A stretch of 64,000 nt of DNA. Source: Stropharia rugosoannulata (Eukaryota > Basidiomycota > Agaricomycetes > Agaricales > Strophariaceae). Of this stretch, positions 25,341 through 38,688 are shown piece after piece; position 1 is the first letter of the stretch, and every line of letters begins with the position of its first letter. The stretch is from the NCBI GenBank assembly GCA_028532985.1, contig JANCIK010000010.1, forward strand, positions 558,001 through 622,000, in the 5' to 3' direction. A program made the position numbers and the translations under genes. The notes beneath the pieces are model-generated. The model was not told the DNA's origin and searched no databases. It saw only the letters and a program-made list of their open reading frames with translations.

Positions 25341-25976
25341 TTAGGCATCTATGACAGTGATACTATTGAAAACGGTTACTCTCCTGCCATCGAAGGCAGT
25401 GTGGGCACCACCAGGAGGGGGAGGTGGTGCGGCAACGACTTGTTCGATCCTGTTTAGTAAAATGTCCTTTAGCTCATGTTTCTGTGGTATATCCGCAAGA
25501 GGATGTGTACTCACAAAACGTTATTTGAGGAGCTTTCAATCAGACTGTGGTTCGCATAGAAGTTGCTTGACACCAGAAATACTCCGACCCAGCCGGCCTA
25601 CAAGTACATAGTAAGTTCGTCGCTCCGCGGGAGTAGTCACAGCAACGTGTAAACTTACAGCAGTTGGATCAGTGGCATTGAAAGGATCCTGAAGGATTGC
25701 CTTGTAAGACACATTGCTTGAGATTCTCCCAGGAAGGTTGACAATCAAGGTCTGGAGGAACTGGTCTCGGGTGACGTTTATACCATTCACCACAATGCTG
25801 ATGTTCTGAGCAAGGAATGCATCAGCAGCATCGTTAAGGTCTGCTTCGGTTTGCGCACTGATTAGCGCGTTTGTGTGGAGCTCAGTCCAAGAACTGAGCG
25901 AAGGAAGGGCAAGCTGCGCCATTGCTGTAGCAGCAGTAAGGCATGAGACGACGCAAAGGCTGACAATCCCGCGCAT
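25341..25976 (-). CDS. Secreted protein of unknown function
   Basis: Three exons on the minus strand. The start at 25976 gives a signal peptide (MRGIVSLCVVSCLTAATAMA, cut near residue 20). The mature part has ALISAQTEADLNDAADAFLA and NISIVVNGINVTRD, with three or four N-glycosylation sites. Exon 2 adds AGWVGVFLVSSNFY. Exon 3 adds a PPPPPGG turn and ends VTVFNSITVIDA at 25343. The frame is kept across both introns (donors GTAAGT and GTGAGT). The size and layout fit a small secreted protein family of agaricomycetes; I cannot name it. Confidence 0.7.
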
Positions 25977-27198
25977 GGTTAAAGTTCTGGGTGGGGTTGA
26001 AGTGTTATAGACGAGCTTGGGAAACGTATGTAACCTACTACTTGTTTTCCTAACTCTTTATATAGTTTTTGGGCAGGTTCCGGTAATCCAAATCCTCAGA
26101 GAAAGTGTTTCAAAAGTATTGCATAACCGTCGCAGCTCAAATTGAGAAAATGCTATGTCATTTCTGGCATTCAACTGTCTTCTGCTCGTCGGCGCATGTT
26201 CAAATTTGCTGGTCAACATTCCTAGTATAGTACGGCCGCCTCGGACAACAATACTTTTCCCATCATCATCATCAAACATTAGAGTCGACCTCTTTGTTTC
26301 TGCCTTTCCTCTAATATGTTGACTCTGTACAGATTTACGTATTCCACTCTACTGTACTCATCGAGAGGGGCGATGGCTCATTAATTATTACTAGTCTCTT
26401 TGCATGTCTGTTTCGCCACAAGATCTACCTATGTGTGCAAAATGCAGAGCGTGTGTCTGAAGAGCCAGAAATAGGCTATATCATCTGCTTACAATGAAGA
26501 TGGATACCAACGTGGGGAAATAGACAATAGCTCGCATCAAGACTGTACAGGACTGTACGCAAGTGATACAGTGATTGTCGGGCGCTTAAATTTCAATTTA
26601 GGTTACTTAGGAACCTTGGTGTAACCAAATACAAACGCTTAGCGTTTACACTTAGTTGTACGAAAGACTACGGCAATATGTACATAGCTTAGTTCAGGTG
26701 CCAATAGCTTCACAGAATATCTCAGGGAAATTATCATAAGCAAAACATGCTCAGCTACCCTGAACAAACCCTGAAGCCCATGGCATCAAATGCAGATGAA
26801 TGTCACTCAGGCGGGTTGGAAGGGTCACGGTGGTGTGAGATATTTTTGGAACTAGTATTTGAATATTGAATATTCAAGTTGACTTTGAACGTTTAAATCT
26901 AAAGTATAAAACACTTGAGGCTTGAAGCCTCATCCTGGTTGAGATGCTGGACAACGTGCTTACTTCGAAGAGACTTCCTTATGATTATCTTTTTTACTAC
27001 AATAGCAGGACGAGTGTCGACCTAGATCATTAAATACAAACAGGCCTGCTGATATACACTATCTACCTTCTTACACTCTTAAATAACACCTTTCAGTAGA
27101 CTAAGAAAAGCCGCGTTCTTTCTACCAGAGAAGAACGAAGAACGTATCGATATGGCACTGCCTGATTAGAGTGACATTCGATGAACTAGTTTAAAAAG
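25977..27198. other. Intergenic, 1.2 kb
   Basis: Promoter side of the secreted protein and 3' flank of the F-box-like gene. AT-rich. The only ORF (26058-26279, minus) shows nothing recognisable. No repeat or RNA gene seen. Confidence 0.55.
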
Positions 27199-28631
27199 TC
27201 AGCAAGTCAGCATTCCATGTAAGGTAGAAGCTTGAGTAGTACACTTAACAGAAGACTTACATGCAAACTGCATACGCCTTTCTGTTGTTTGCCTCTCCGC
27301 GACCAGCTTCTCGGAAATTTGGAAGTCCTGACGCTCTCCGTTTATTATCTTTTGCCATTCCTGTTCGTTAATTCTGTAGTCGAGACTCCAGACGGCAAGA
27401 CGCTCGGCAGAATATGTTTCCCGACTCCGATGAATCCACCAGTCGCCCATCTTCTGCTGATTCAAGCCATAACAGACGCACAATCGAAGCCCCTTCCTAC
27501 CACTGTATGGCTTGATTAATGTAGTCTCTAGTGTCTGAATTGGACCCCATCCGACAGATGTCTCTAGTCCACCGTCCACGTTTAATGCGAGCCACTTAAG
27601 GTCGCGCTGCTTGGTCAGTCCTTCCCAGTTCCACGTCTTCCAAAAGTCTTGATGGTCCGCTACAAAAAGAATATGTAGACTATCGAACAATGGCGCAGAA
27701 AAGTCGGGATTATGGCCCACAAAGGATGATAGGCGCGCCCGTAGTGAAATCAATGGTAAATCGGCCACCAGATTGACAATTTCATCTGCAACAGGATTTA
27801 CTGGAAGCCAGGAAAGATGGCGTATATCTTTACAGATGGTCAAAATCCTCAAGGATGTTTCGAAAGAAACCCGGGAGGGAAGTGCTAGAATTTTGACTGC
27901 GTCGGCAGCAAAGGCAGCTTGCTTTTGCTCAAGTGCATTCAAGAAGCGTTTTGCATGCTTTGCGTTCTTCAGAATTACAGATTCATAGATGACATATTCG
28001 ACCCTGTAGTATGAGCAATATGAATAAAAATGAGAAAATAGCTCATATTCGAGACGCACCATTTTTGTACCCTGTGATTTACGAAGACCAAGGTGTGCAA
28101 AGCCTCGGTTAGACTGTCCCTGGCCGCCGTCTCAAATATTATCTGCTCAATGTGCTCTGGTAACTTGCATGGAACATATTGATTGATGACTGAGGCGGAC
28201 ACTTTGCTTGGCGTAATGAATTTCTCTTTCTTCTCCACTTTCCACGCGTCGTCCTGCTCAAGCTCAAGTACGATAGTTCCTTTCGGGCTGAGTGGCTTTT
28301 GATCCTCATCAAGGCTACAACATGTGGGTGTCGTAGATGTAGCATGGGACTGATAGGAGAATGAGTCAGTCGGAGTTGGCGATGTGGTGCGATCCTCCTT
28401 TTGAAAGGCATCCCACTTCTCCGTTATGCTTTCTCTGTTCCCGTCACCACTAGAGGTCCGTGTGCTTCGACCAACACTCCGCACCACACGTTGCGCGGCC
28501 GATATCAATCCCAGCATTCGCCTCCTCCATCCCTTTTGACCGTGTCGTGGCATAAGGTGCAAAGATCGGAGCGTGGAGATCAGGGAGAGCCGCTGGGTAC
28601 GGAGACGAGAGTACTGCCATTGGTCGAGCAT
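27199..28631 (-). CDS. F-box/LRR-like protein, agaricomycete family
   Basis: Two exons on the minus strand. Exon 1 carries a low-complexity Ser/Thr-rich N-terminus, then KLPEHIEQIIFETAARD, an F-box-like helix pair near residue 160. After the intron at about 28067-28013 the frame resumes inside QKWVEYVIYESVIL. The rest resembles leucine-rich repeat surface (ILALPSRVSFETSLRILTIC, HLSWLPV). This pattern is common in expanded fungal families thought to recruit substrates to SCF ubiquitin ligases. A TTATAA lies right at the first ATG, so translation may begin at Met27 (28553). The last 20 residues may be unspliced intron, since a GTAAGT follows MQFA. Confidence 0.65.
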
Positions 28632-29338
28632 TTATAAGTGGAAACATGTCGAGTGAACGTACACGTACAGCACGGAGCGACAAATGCTGTGAACATCAAG
28701 TAAAACTACTTGGTACCCGGCGGAAGCTGGCGCCCACTTGAACGGATGAGAGCAATGCAAGGCAACGGTCGCGACATCTTGCCGTGACACATAGTGTGTA
28801 TTTATATAAATGTTATGTCGGGTCAATGTCGGGTACGAGCGGCAATGTTACGTTCCAGTATAGTCTGACCTAAGTGCATAAATACTACATACTAGTTCCC
28901 AATTAACATTTACCATTGAAAAAGTAATGAACATTGCCACAGAGGGCAGGTTCGTCGGGAAGGTCTTTATCACGAGTTTGAACTCGATCCAATAAGATAA
29001 CTCGACCGATTTTTTTTGCCATATTGTACCTCATGCTGTGAGGGGGGAAACGGCATAATATAACTTGCTCTATTCTGAGAAAAATAAGCTTTCGTGGACC
29101 GCTAGCAAAGACGGTATTGCAACATCGGATGAGGCATTTCAATTAGCGAAGCAGCTCAATATCTGCTGGCTGCGGCGGCTGCGGATTGGCTTTGTAACAG
29201 ATAAATAACTTCAAACCCTTATTAGTTTATGAGTCTTAATGACTGCTATAAACCGAGAAATACATATGTAGATCTAGTTTTACATAATTTACATAAACCT
29301 GCTCTAAATATTACAAAACGTTTCTGGAAGCCCGCAGT
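28632..29338. other. Intergenic, 0.7 kb
   Basis: Upstream of the F-box-like gene and downstream of the peroxidase. Only short ORFs without features (for example 28903-29142). Nothing else seen. Confidence 0.55.
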
Positions 29339-30728
<1,390 letters not shown>

Positions 30729-30809
30729 GTTTTCACTGGGTTGGGCGATTCAAGTAGGAGAGAAGAAAAGGCCGAAAGGTCGTAAAGATACAGAGCATAA
30801 TCCAAGCGT

Positions 30810-30818
30810 CTTTTATAC
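30810..30818 (-). promoter_or_regulatory. Peroxidase promoter TATA box
   Basis: On the minus strand GTATAAAAG lies about 80 bp before the peroxidase ATG. A TGCGCAC near 30861-30867 (minus strand) fits the metal-response core TGCRCNC reported in MnP promoters, but a single 7-mer is weak evidence. Confidence 0.5.
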
Positions 30819-33069
30819 GTTTGCTTGACATCCGTGTTCACAGCAGACAGCTACCTGTGGGTGCGCAAGCGCTCAAGGCATGAATGTGCCGTGCCCCGGC
30901 ACAGCCAAACCTGCGCTGTTTCAAAAGGATTGATATCCACAGTTATGGGTCGCAGAGTGTGCCCAACCGTTATGCATAGGTAAGAATCATACATTGACGC
31001 AAGTCGGGAAACTCGCAATGAGTGACAGTCCCTGTGCGGACAATGCATATGTGCACAGGAGACGGGGTCGGCATGAGGCACATAAGCTTGAGTTGATCAA
31101 AGGTTTCCACGGTAAATGAGGAGCGGATTGGCGAATGTCCGGCATACAGTCAAAAAGGTAATAGCCGGAGTTTTTACCATTGTATCAGCCAGTATAAGGG
31201 TCGTACTTGTGTAGGTTTGTGTTCCGAAAGTCAGTATCAGTCACTGCAGGCACTGCAACGCATCACGGTGAGATAGTTATCAGGCAGACGTTTTGTGAGA
31301 CCAGGTTTCCGGGAACACGCAAGATACTTTGCCAAGACTCGGTACATGGTCTCCCGAAGAGTACATCACTATACATCAACAGCAATGAAAGATAGCAATT
31401 GAAGCTAAAATTAGTCCCAGCCCGTCGGTGAGGGAGTACATAACCAAGACGCAGCATAAAGATAGTACCATGGGCGCCAAATAAGGCACCGGTATAGCTT
31501 ATTTTCGCCCGATCATGAGCCGCAAAGCCAGTCCGATAGTCACGGTCGTCGTCCCAGTCACAAGTTATGGAGCAGAAAGCACCAAAAGCACCATGACGAT
31601 AGATGTTCACACAACGCCTGCCCCCGTTAGCCAAGTCACAGGATCGTCGTCAAGCGACAGAAAAGTCTACGTGAAAATAGTAAATGACAGGGAGCGCATA
31701 TGTTCGAAAGTACTCACCTTCTCAGGGAGAGACAGGAACAGTATATATTGAATGATATTGCAGGTTAACGGGCATAGATCGCTGTCGTACAAAGTTCCGG
31801 ATATGAAAAGCATCGCATTGGCCCGGGAACGAATAACACCAGCAACCGGGATTGTGTTGTGGACAGTTGTGGGAGGATAGTCTGCGATATGTTCTCGACA
31901 GATAATGTGACAATGGTCAAGCATAGTCCAGAGCGAGTCCCAAGCAATATCCATCCTTCCTTTCCTTGTACGAAGAACCCCGGCAACAAACTTTCAACCA
32001 TTACAGCCTTCAGCACTGAAATGAATTTGTTACCTCACAGCTTCAACGCCATCATCTCGTAGCGAAGCACGTTGCAGAAAAGATGGAACACCCCATAAAA
32101 TCCTGAATGCTCACCATTCAGGTTACAGCGTGCGGGATAAAACTCATTCCGACCCAGGACCTAGTCAGGAATTAAGCTGGACGACGGAGGAGTAAGATAG
32201 GAAGTCACCGACAGATAACCCATTTTTCAGGTATATATATATTGTAGGCCAGGAAAAGTCGTCCCACAATGACTGCGGATGAGATGAATTGCGAGATGGA
32301 GCAAGTTACTCGGCAAAGGTGCGCAGCATCATGTTATGCTGTGTGTTGTCGAGCTGTGTGTTGTCGACCAATTACCCTTCCTCTTACAATATCCAGGTTG
32401 AGAACTTTATCTACTGTGGAGTGATGCAGAGTAAGTAAGATAGCAGTAAATAGATAGTCATTGTCTACGCACGTCCGAGCATAGAGTATATGCTGACCTC
32501 CAACCAAGGTGTAGTCCTATGGACCACCCTGTAGGTCGTGTAGCCCAAACGGATAGGAAGAATGCGCACTCTGGTTGTCAGGAAGGCGAATAGGAGCCCC
32601 GGGACAATGTTGCCTCATCGTGAATGGTTCTTTTGCTTTCTTTTTGGTTTGTATATCACGCTGAGTTCCTCCGGAGTTTGGCAGTGTTTCAATCACTTCT
32701 ATATCAGAGTCGGACGCTACTATATGCATTTCACTTGGGCTTGCAGCCGCAGAATATGATGCAGTTGGGTAGTGGATTGTGGAGTACCCAACGGTGAACT
32801 AGGCAATTTCTGGAGAACCATGTCGGGTGATCCATTCCACACTGCCCGAGCGTTTTCATTCTCTGGAATAGATCCCACTGGGTCACCAGAGGAGTATGCA
32901 AGTAGATGAGTTGCACCTTCCTAGAACCTATAGCTTGATTCTAAACTGAACGTTAGTCGACGGGTGTGTTGTTCAGCATACAGGGTGTCGCTTTCTGAGA
33001 AGCATTCCAGCGTCCAGCGAAGGGTAGCATCAGTCTGAACGATTAAACAGTGTATATATTGCATGATTA
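30819..33069. other. Gene-poor DNA, 2.25 kb, possibly holding degraded coding pieces
   Basis: On the minus strand two stretches look partly codon-like: 31667-32016 (overlapping hydrophobic frames) and 32517-32910 (polar frames rich in Ser, Asp and Pro). No splicing joins them in frame and no domain is recognised. They may be relics of a membrane-protein gene or chance. No RNA gene or repeat array is seen. Confidence 0.4.
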
Positions 33070-33499
33070 CTACTTTTTTGATGCTCTGTAGGAGGTCAGA
33101 TCATACAGCCTGGGATATACGCGAGCATACGCACTTGTAAGTAAACCTCTTCTTCGTAAAGGAAAACTCTCCCAGCTTGTGGCCCACCATGTCCTGCGTT
33201 ACAAGTACTGGTGAATAGTCCCTGCCATTGTGCACCATGAACCGCACGCTAAGAGAAGTGAGAATGCATATATGCGCATTAAACCACGTAAAACGCACCC
33301 TACGAAGTTGGGGAGGATAGTGCATGCCCGTGCTTGGGTATAAATGGGCTCATGGTTTGCCAACGCCTCACGGAGCTTCGGGAACGGTATGAAATAGGGA
33401 CCTGTCGCGAACTTGAGCTCGTGAACAAAACAAAGATAAGTGGCTGCTACCTTTCCATGCAGAACGTGCCGACTTGAGTATTGCCTGTGTTGGGCGCAT
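33070..33499 (-). CDS. RSM19: Mitochondrial small-subunit ribosomal protein uS19m
   Basis: Four exons on the minus strand give about 93 residues from ATG 33499 to TAG 33072-33070. The sequence starts [17 protein letters not shown], then [25 protein letters not shown] and [20 protein letters not shown], followed by [17 protein letters not shown]. These are the conserved uS19 motifs (N-terminal SxWKGP, IxPxFVG, [24 protein letters not shown]). The last exon supplies only ASKK after a 49-nt intron; without that splice the protein would read ten other residues. It is part of the 37S mitochondrial ribosome head. It is divergent from the CNOT11 gene, with about 415 bp between the starts. Confidence 0.9.
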
Positions 33500-33915
33500 G
33501 CCTTCTATACGCGTCTCGCGTTGTCGTCGTGGTTCACGGCGAGCAGACGGCGAGGTCACAATCTTCTCGGCCCACCCGAACGCCGCCGCCAATTACGTAC
33601 AAATAAACCCTTTGGTCAGCAATTCTTGGCATAAACTCTCAAATACTTACTGAGTGTTTTTGATTGAGATATGTTGGACATCGGGGCAGCTCCGAAGTAT
33701 TTAAAAGGTAAATATGACTAGATAAAGTGCTCACAACAAGCCCGACTCGTCAATCGAGAGCTCAGGCCCAACTCGGGCCACGAGCTAAAAATAAACTGAA
33801 CGTGGCAAATAATGAGAATTATTACGTAATACGACTCACTTGCTGAGTCATCCAAATATTAAGTGATTGCGCACGGCCCAATCCCCATTGGTTAGCGATC
33901 TTGTCCTTGACCTCG
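33500..33915. promoter_or_regulatory. Divergent promoter region between uS19m and CNOT11
   Basis: 416 bp separate the two start codons. No TATA box is obvious on either side, which suits two housekeeping genes. No further element is identified. Confidence 0.5.
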
Positions 33916-35233
33916 ATGTCGCCTACGGCGAGCTCACCATCCCAATCGATGGATACTGTCAGGGCGTCCGTCGGACACCTTCTGACCAGGGCATTCTCTC
34001 TCCCATGCTCGACTGCGGCCTTGGCGTTCACGCAGCTCGTGCAGCCCACGTCGCGATTCCAGCTGGCCCTCGACGCGTTACTGCCACTGCTCGATTCTAG
34101 TACTGAGGTCAGCATATAAACCCGTCGTCTAGTTGATTTGGAGGGCTCATACACCCCCAGCTAGCTCAGCGGATCCTTGTTTCATTCATTCTTTACTCGC
34201 TGTACACTCCTCACCCGGTCACTATTAACCCCTTCAAGTCGGCTCTACTCGTGGCGTACGTAAGGGAACGTGAAAAGGCTGTTTCCATCGCCAACGAAGG
34301 CGGAGTCAGCCCCAACGAACAACTTGTGTGGGTCCTATGGAAAATCCTCAAAGGTGATGGAAATGATGTGAGTCCGATATCAACTACGTATTCGCAGCAT
34401 TGTCTGATGATGTGATGCAGATCGGTCCCTATTCTCCGAGCACCCTCTCGCGGTGCCTTCTGCCCCCTAAATTACGCGCAATTAATCTCGTTTTGGATGA
34501 ACATTTGTATAACGACATAGACGACTCAACTTATTCTTATTTCCAGACCTTACCCACTACAACTAACGACCCCGCCCCCGTGCCCCGAATTACTCCCTCG
34601 CCGATCAACTTTGATGAGGATCGTAGGAATGAGCGACTTGTTCTTGCAATGAAGCTCCTCCTTGTGGCGCGGGATCGCGTGTTGACTCTTGCAGAGCAGC
34701 GCACTCTTATTCCTGTCCTTCCTGACCTGGCTACAACCAATATCATCACCACCCTTGACCTTACCCCAATAATCGCGCAAAATCCTACCATCGCTCACCC
34801 TCTTCTCGTCAGCTTGCTCGTAAACCCGAACCCGGAAAACAATAATCCTCGACCATTCCTTGATATTTTACCATTTTTGCCGCCAACCTTACCTTCATTC
34901 GATCTCTATGGCCGCCTCTTGCGCGATCAGACTCGTGTGACAGTCCAGGGTTATTCAACCGTCGCCGATCTCGTATTGATGGAAGTCCTTGGGCGATTCA
35001 TACACGAGTGTATCAACTGGCTTAATCGCGTCGAAAAAGAAGAGCGCAGCGATGACCGACATGCAAAGGGCGTGCAGACTCTCTGTCGCTTTTACCACAA
35101 CCTCATCAAGCTGGGGATCGTGGACCCGACCTCTGATGCCGACTCCACCGAAATGGCGCACTTCAGCCTTCGCAACTCTAAATTCGAAGAGGCGAACGTG
35201 CTCTACCGCGTCATCGCCACCTCGCGCTTCTAA
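33916..35233 (+). CDS. CNOT11: CCR4-NOT complex subunit 11 (CNOT11-like)
   Basis: Three exons (33916-34107, 34170-34367, 34421-35233) give 400 residues with no frame break. Exon 1 encodes LLTRAFSLPCSTAALAFTQL and SRFQLALDALLPLL; exon 2 has RILVSFILYSLYTPHPVTIN and PFKSALLVAYVRER; exon 3 has LTPIIAQNPTIAHPLLVSLL, LPPTLPSFDLYGRLL and the conserved C-terminal segment FIHECINWLNRVEKEE, LCRFYHNLIKLGIVDP, FSLRNSKFEEANVLYR. This C-terminal block matches the CNOT11 family domain. The protein docks on the NOT1 scaffold of the mRNA deadenylase. The chosen ATG is the first in frame after a stop; ORFs on the minus strand here are shadows. Confidence 0.87.
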
Positions 35234-36305
35234 TTGGCTCATCTAAGTTGACGTTACGGCCGGCCATCTCTCGTTGATCTGATTTGTATACCAACAACCT
35301 CCTATCCTCTACTACCCACACGCTCAGGTTTAATCATGATATCAAGAAGTACGCAGATTTATTATTATACCAGATCAAACATTGGTATGAAGCAGGGCAA
35401 CAAGCGACGACGGCGATGGATATGCAATTATGCTGATTATGTTGATTCGAGACGGTCAGCCCATCTGGTTTGTTCTACTCTGTATGTATGTTCCTTGTAT
35501 ATTCGGTTTTATTTTCATATGTTTGAGTCGTTAAGAACGCTGATTGTTCTATCGGCCATTCAGTGTATCGTCTCGCTTCTTTCTTCCACCTTTCATATTC
35601 CTAACGATGTTACCTTGACCCTTCTCCGTCCTTTTTACAATATACATATTTACAGCAGCAGTCACCGCTTCGGAATTGTACATGACTCCTCTATACCCAT
35701 CAAAATTCCACATAGTCGCACATTATTGATATCCACAATACGTTGTATTATGTACAAACATTTCATCCAACAGTAATCTTTACTGTTCTTGACCAACGCC
35801 CGCTTTCTTTGATTCTTTGTATTTCTTTAGAGATAAAGTATGACTTATTTATGGTGTCTCAACAATCCTAGACCATACAACTCTTTAAATTTTAAAATTG
35901 CTTTAAACCCGACTTCTATTCTGAGTACGCTCGTTTTTCAGGCAAGGCAATGAATTGATAGCCTGATCCCTATCGCGAGGACGAAACGAACTCGAGGGTT
36001 ACCGTCCGTGCTTTGTTATCACAGTCGAAACGGGTGTGTAACTATTTCTAAAAGAGGAATTGAAGAAAAAGGTCTCGTTCTGTCGACGTAATAGAAACTG
36101 GACATTGACCATTGAAGGTATTTAAAGCGTTAACGTTCAACGTTCAACCATCGCAAAGATTTACACTTTAAACAGAGGGAGTGACGCCACGGTCTAGACG
36201 ACTCAGACATCTATTTATAAATCACATTTGGTCTTGTAACTGCGCTCAAGATAATCAAACATCAGCTTCTTAACCGTCAACCCAACTTCGTCAACCAGGT
36301 ACACT
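35234..36305. other. CNOT11 3' flank and upstream DNA, 1.07 kb
   Basis: A 146-codon ORF (35336-35776) lies entirely in the presumed 3' UTR, is rich in Tyr, Ile and Ser, and shows no domain. Nothing else supported. Confidence 0.5.
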
Positions 36306-38323
36306 ATGGTAGGATCCATTGCTAACGTCATGTTTTATCTACTTACTAAAGAGTAAATTGCATAGTCGCTGAAATACCCTGACAATAACTCCAGCGGTGC
36401 AAGAAATGAAGAATTCGTCAATCTGTTTGAGGCCGACTCGGATGAGGACCTTCAACGCCGGAGCGCCACTGCGAGGAGGTTCAGGCTGCTTATAATCGGA
36501 AAGACTGGATGTGGAAAGACGACTATCCTGAGCAAAGTACTTCACTGCGCCAAATCATTCTGCGAAAAATTGACTTTGCATTGCCGATAGGTCTGCGGAG
36601 AAGAAGTGGTGAGTCTGGGCGTGCATATCGCTCTGTACTCATGTACCTGACTATTTTGAAGGCGGATAAACCTAGTGAAACGGTATTCAGATGTTAAAAA
36701 TCTTCTCCTGTATCTTGAAACTCACCCAGTGGCTAGAGGGGAATTCACAACATCGAGCGAGGAATGGAGTTCAAGGACAACAGACTGTTCGTCGTACACG
36801 ACTCCGAAGGTTTTGAAGCCGGCCAAGACGACGAGCTGATAGTCGTTACAAATTTCATCAAGTCCCGCAGCAATCATCGAGACCCAAATGAACGATTGCA
36901 CGCAATCTGGTGAGTGGCTTCATTATAGACATATGGCCCAACACAATGATAGATGCTTTTAGGTATTGCCTGGCCACTGGGTCTCGTCCAATCCAGCAGG
37001 CCGAAGAAGATTTTTTCTCTGTAAAGCACGACGGTGATATCGAGTCCATATTTCATGCTACCCATTGAACTTACTACTTCCGTTCGTGTAGTCCCAATTA
37101 TTGCAGTATTTACGAAGTTTGATCAATTTATCATGGACCAGCTACAGGACCTTATGGAAGAGGTTGACGAGGACGAGCTGAACGAGGAAATGGAGGAACA
37201 ACTTGAGCGTAAAGCGAGGGTGAATGCAGTAGCGAAATTTGAGCAACACTTCAAAGGCGCACTTATGGGCAGGAAGTATCCCCCTCAGGCTGTGATATCC
37301 CTGGAAGACGGTATGCTGCAGTCCTCCTTTACTCACTTGAAGTATCATTGATAAAGGAGTCAGTGCCCGGAGCGACACTGGCGAATGCACGTTTGTCAGG
37401 GTTGATTGGGTCAACTATGTCTGTTCTGGAAGTTAAACCTGGCGGCAAACGAAGAACCAGACAAGAGCAGCAAGAATCGCGAAACTTGGCGATTTTGTTC
37501 GCCGCTGCGCAGAAGGCAGACCTCCTCCAGAAATATCGTGCATCCTTGGAGTGAGTGTCTCTTATTGGTACTCAGTGGTACGCGAAGGTGTTAAATTCAG
37601 CACCTTATCATAGACGCGGTTTACCAGGTAAGTTAGGTTTTTTTAAGTATTAACTTGAGGGGTCATCCAATGTGTTATTCTCCCTTATTTTACTTAGGTT
37701 TGCTGGAGATTGGCAAAGAAAGGAAGCAGTCTGATTATGAACGACCGAAACTCATCCGTATTTGGGAAAATGAGTATTGGACTAGTACTACCAAGGCACA
37801 GGTGCATTCAAATTTTCTTGACACTTTGAGCTGTTGTAACGTTTAACGGCCTTTCGAACCTATAGCTTATCTCGGCGTACCAAGAGTACGTCGAAAACTA
37901 TCATGACGTATTTGGAAACAAAGACGGTCCAAAGGAGCGTCGGGGGAAAGCGATATTACCTCCACACGTGGAAATGTATCGATGTTTACAGCTTGTAACA
38001 AGTAAGGGCTTCTGACTTCCTCGGGAGGGAAGGCTGCCAACTGACTTGCGTACATCTCAGATCTAACGGCAGTAATGACCGAGCTCTTTCTACTCAAGCC
38101 CAAAGACGCAGACGAAATGCGTAGGGTAATCAAGAGATTTACAAGCACCGACGTGTTCAGCCACATACAGGAAGAAATACTTGACCTCGACATAGAGTCC
38201 AAATATGTTACGGTAAGATGGGCACCTGGAGGGTTTTATAACGCGGCTGCATTTAAAGAGCACTGTGCGAACATTGTTGATAGTGCAGTTAGGAGTTGTT
38301 TACTAAATAGTAAAGCAGGGTAA
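36306..38323 (+). CDS. P-loop GTPase of the expanded basidiomycete G-domain family
   Basis: About ten exons join in frame. Motifs in order: P-loop LLIIGKTGCGKTT, then ILSK and, after an intron, VCGEEV; RGIHNIERGMEF; switch II-like VVHDSEGFEAG (D-x-x-G); LHAIWYCLATGSRP; VPIIAVFTKFD (TKxD guanine motif); then LAILFAAAQKADL and a helical C-terminus with LISAYQEYVENYHD and MTELFLLKPKDADEM. Fungi of this class carry many such proteins of unknown function with a septin/AIG-like GTPase core. Two oddities: the apparent first exon is the ATG codon alone (36306-36308), and one exon has 21 nt (36662-36682). The splice sites near 37310-37350 and 37555-37630 are uncertain. Confidence 0.72.
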
Positions 38324-38688
38324 TAAGTCGGACTGCTCTTTCTACGATTTTTATTTTAAGCTTAGATTGTTCCACCAGTATCAGGCTCAAAGGCTCAAGC
38401 TTGTAAATTTATCTTTGATTCTGGTGTAAACATACTACAACAACTTGTAAGCGCCCATATGTCATCGGCACTACATGTCGTCCATGCGGGTTTCATTATC
38501 AAGGGAAACGTACAAGATATTTTGGGAACGGCCGCTTTGATGTGACATCAGTTTTGAAAGTTGAAACCCTATCAATCAAGAAGTCCAGTCACTAGAGTCG
38601 ATTCTTTGTACATCTGACGCAGGCCAAAATGGAGCAATTTTTGCAGATCTGAAATAGGCCGAATTAACGATGCTCTCTACGTTTGACT
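38324..38688. other. Convergent 3' flanks, 365 bp
   Basis: Space between the converging GTPase and RBR genes. Nothing identified. Confidence 0.55.

Noticed and set aside
33822..34154. 110-codon minus-strand ORF
   Set aside because: It is the shadow of CNOT11 exon 1, whose plus-strand frame joins in phase to two further exons of the family.
35336..35776. 146-codon plus-strand ORF after CNOT11
   Set aside because: Located in the 3' UTR, biased to Tyr/Ile/Ser, no domain.
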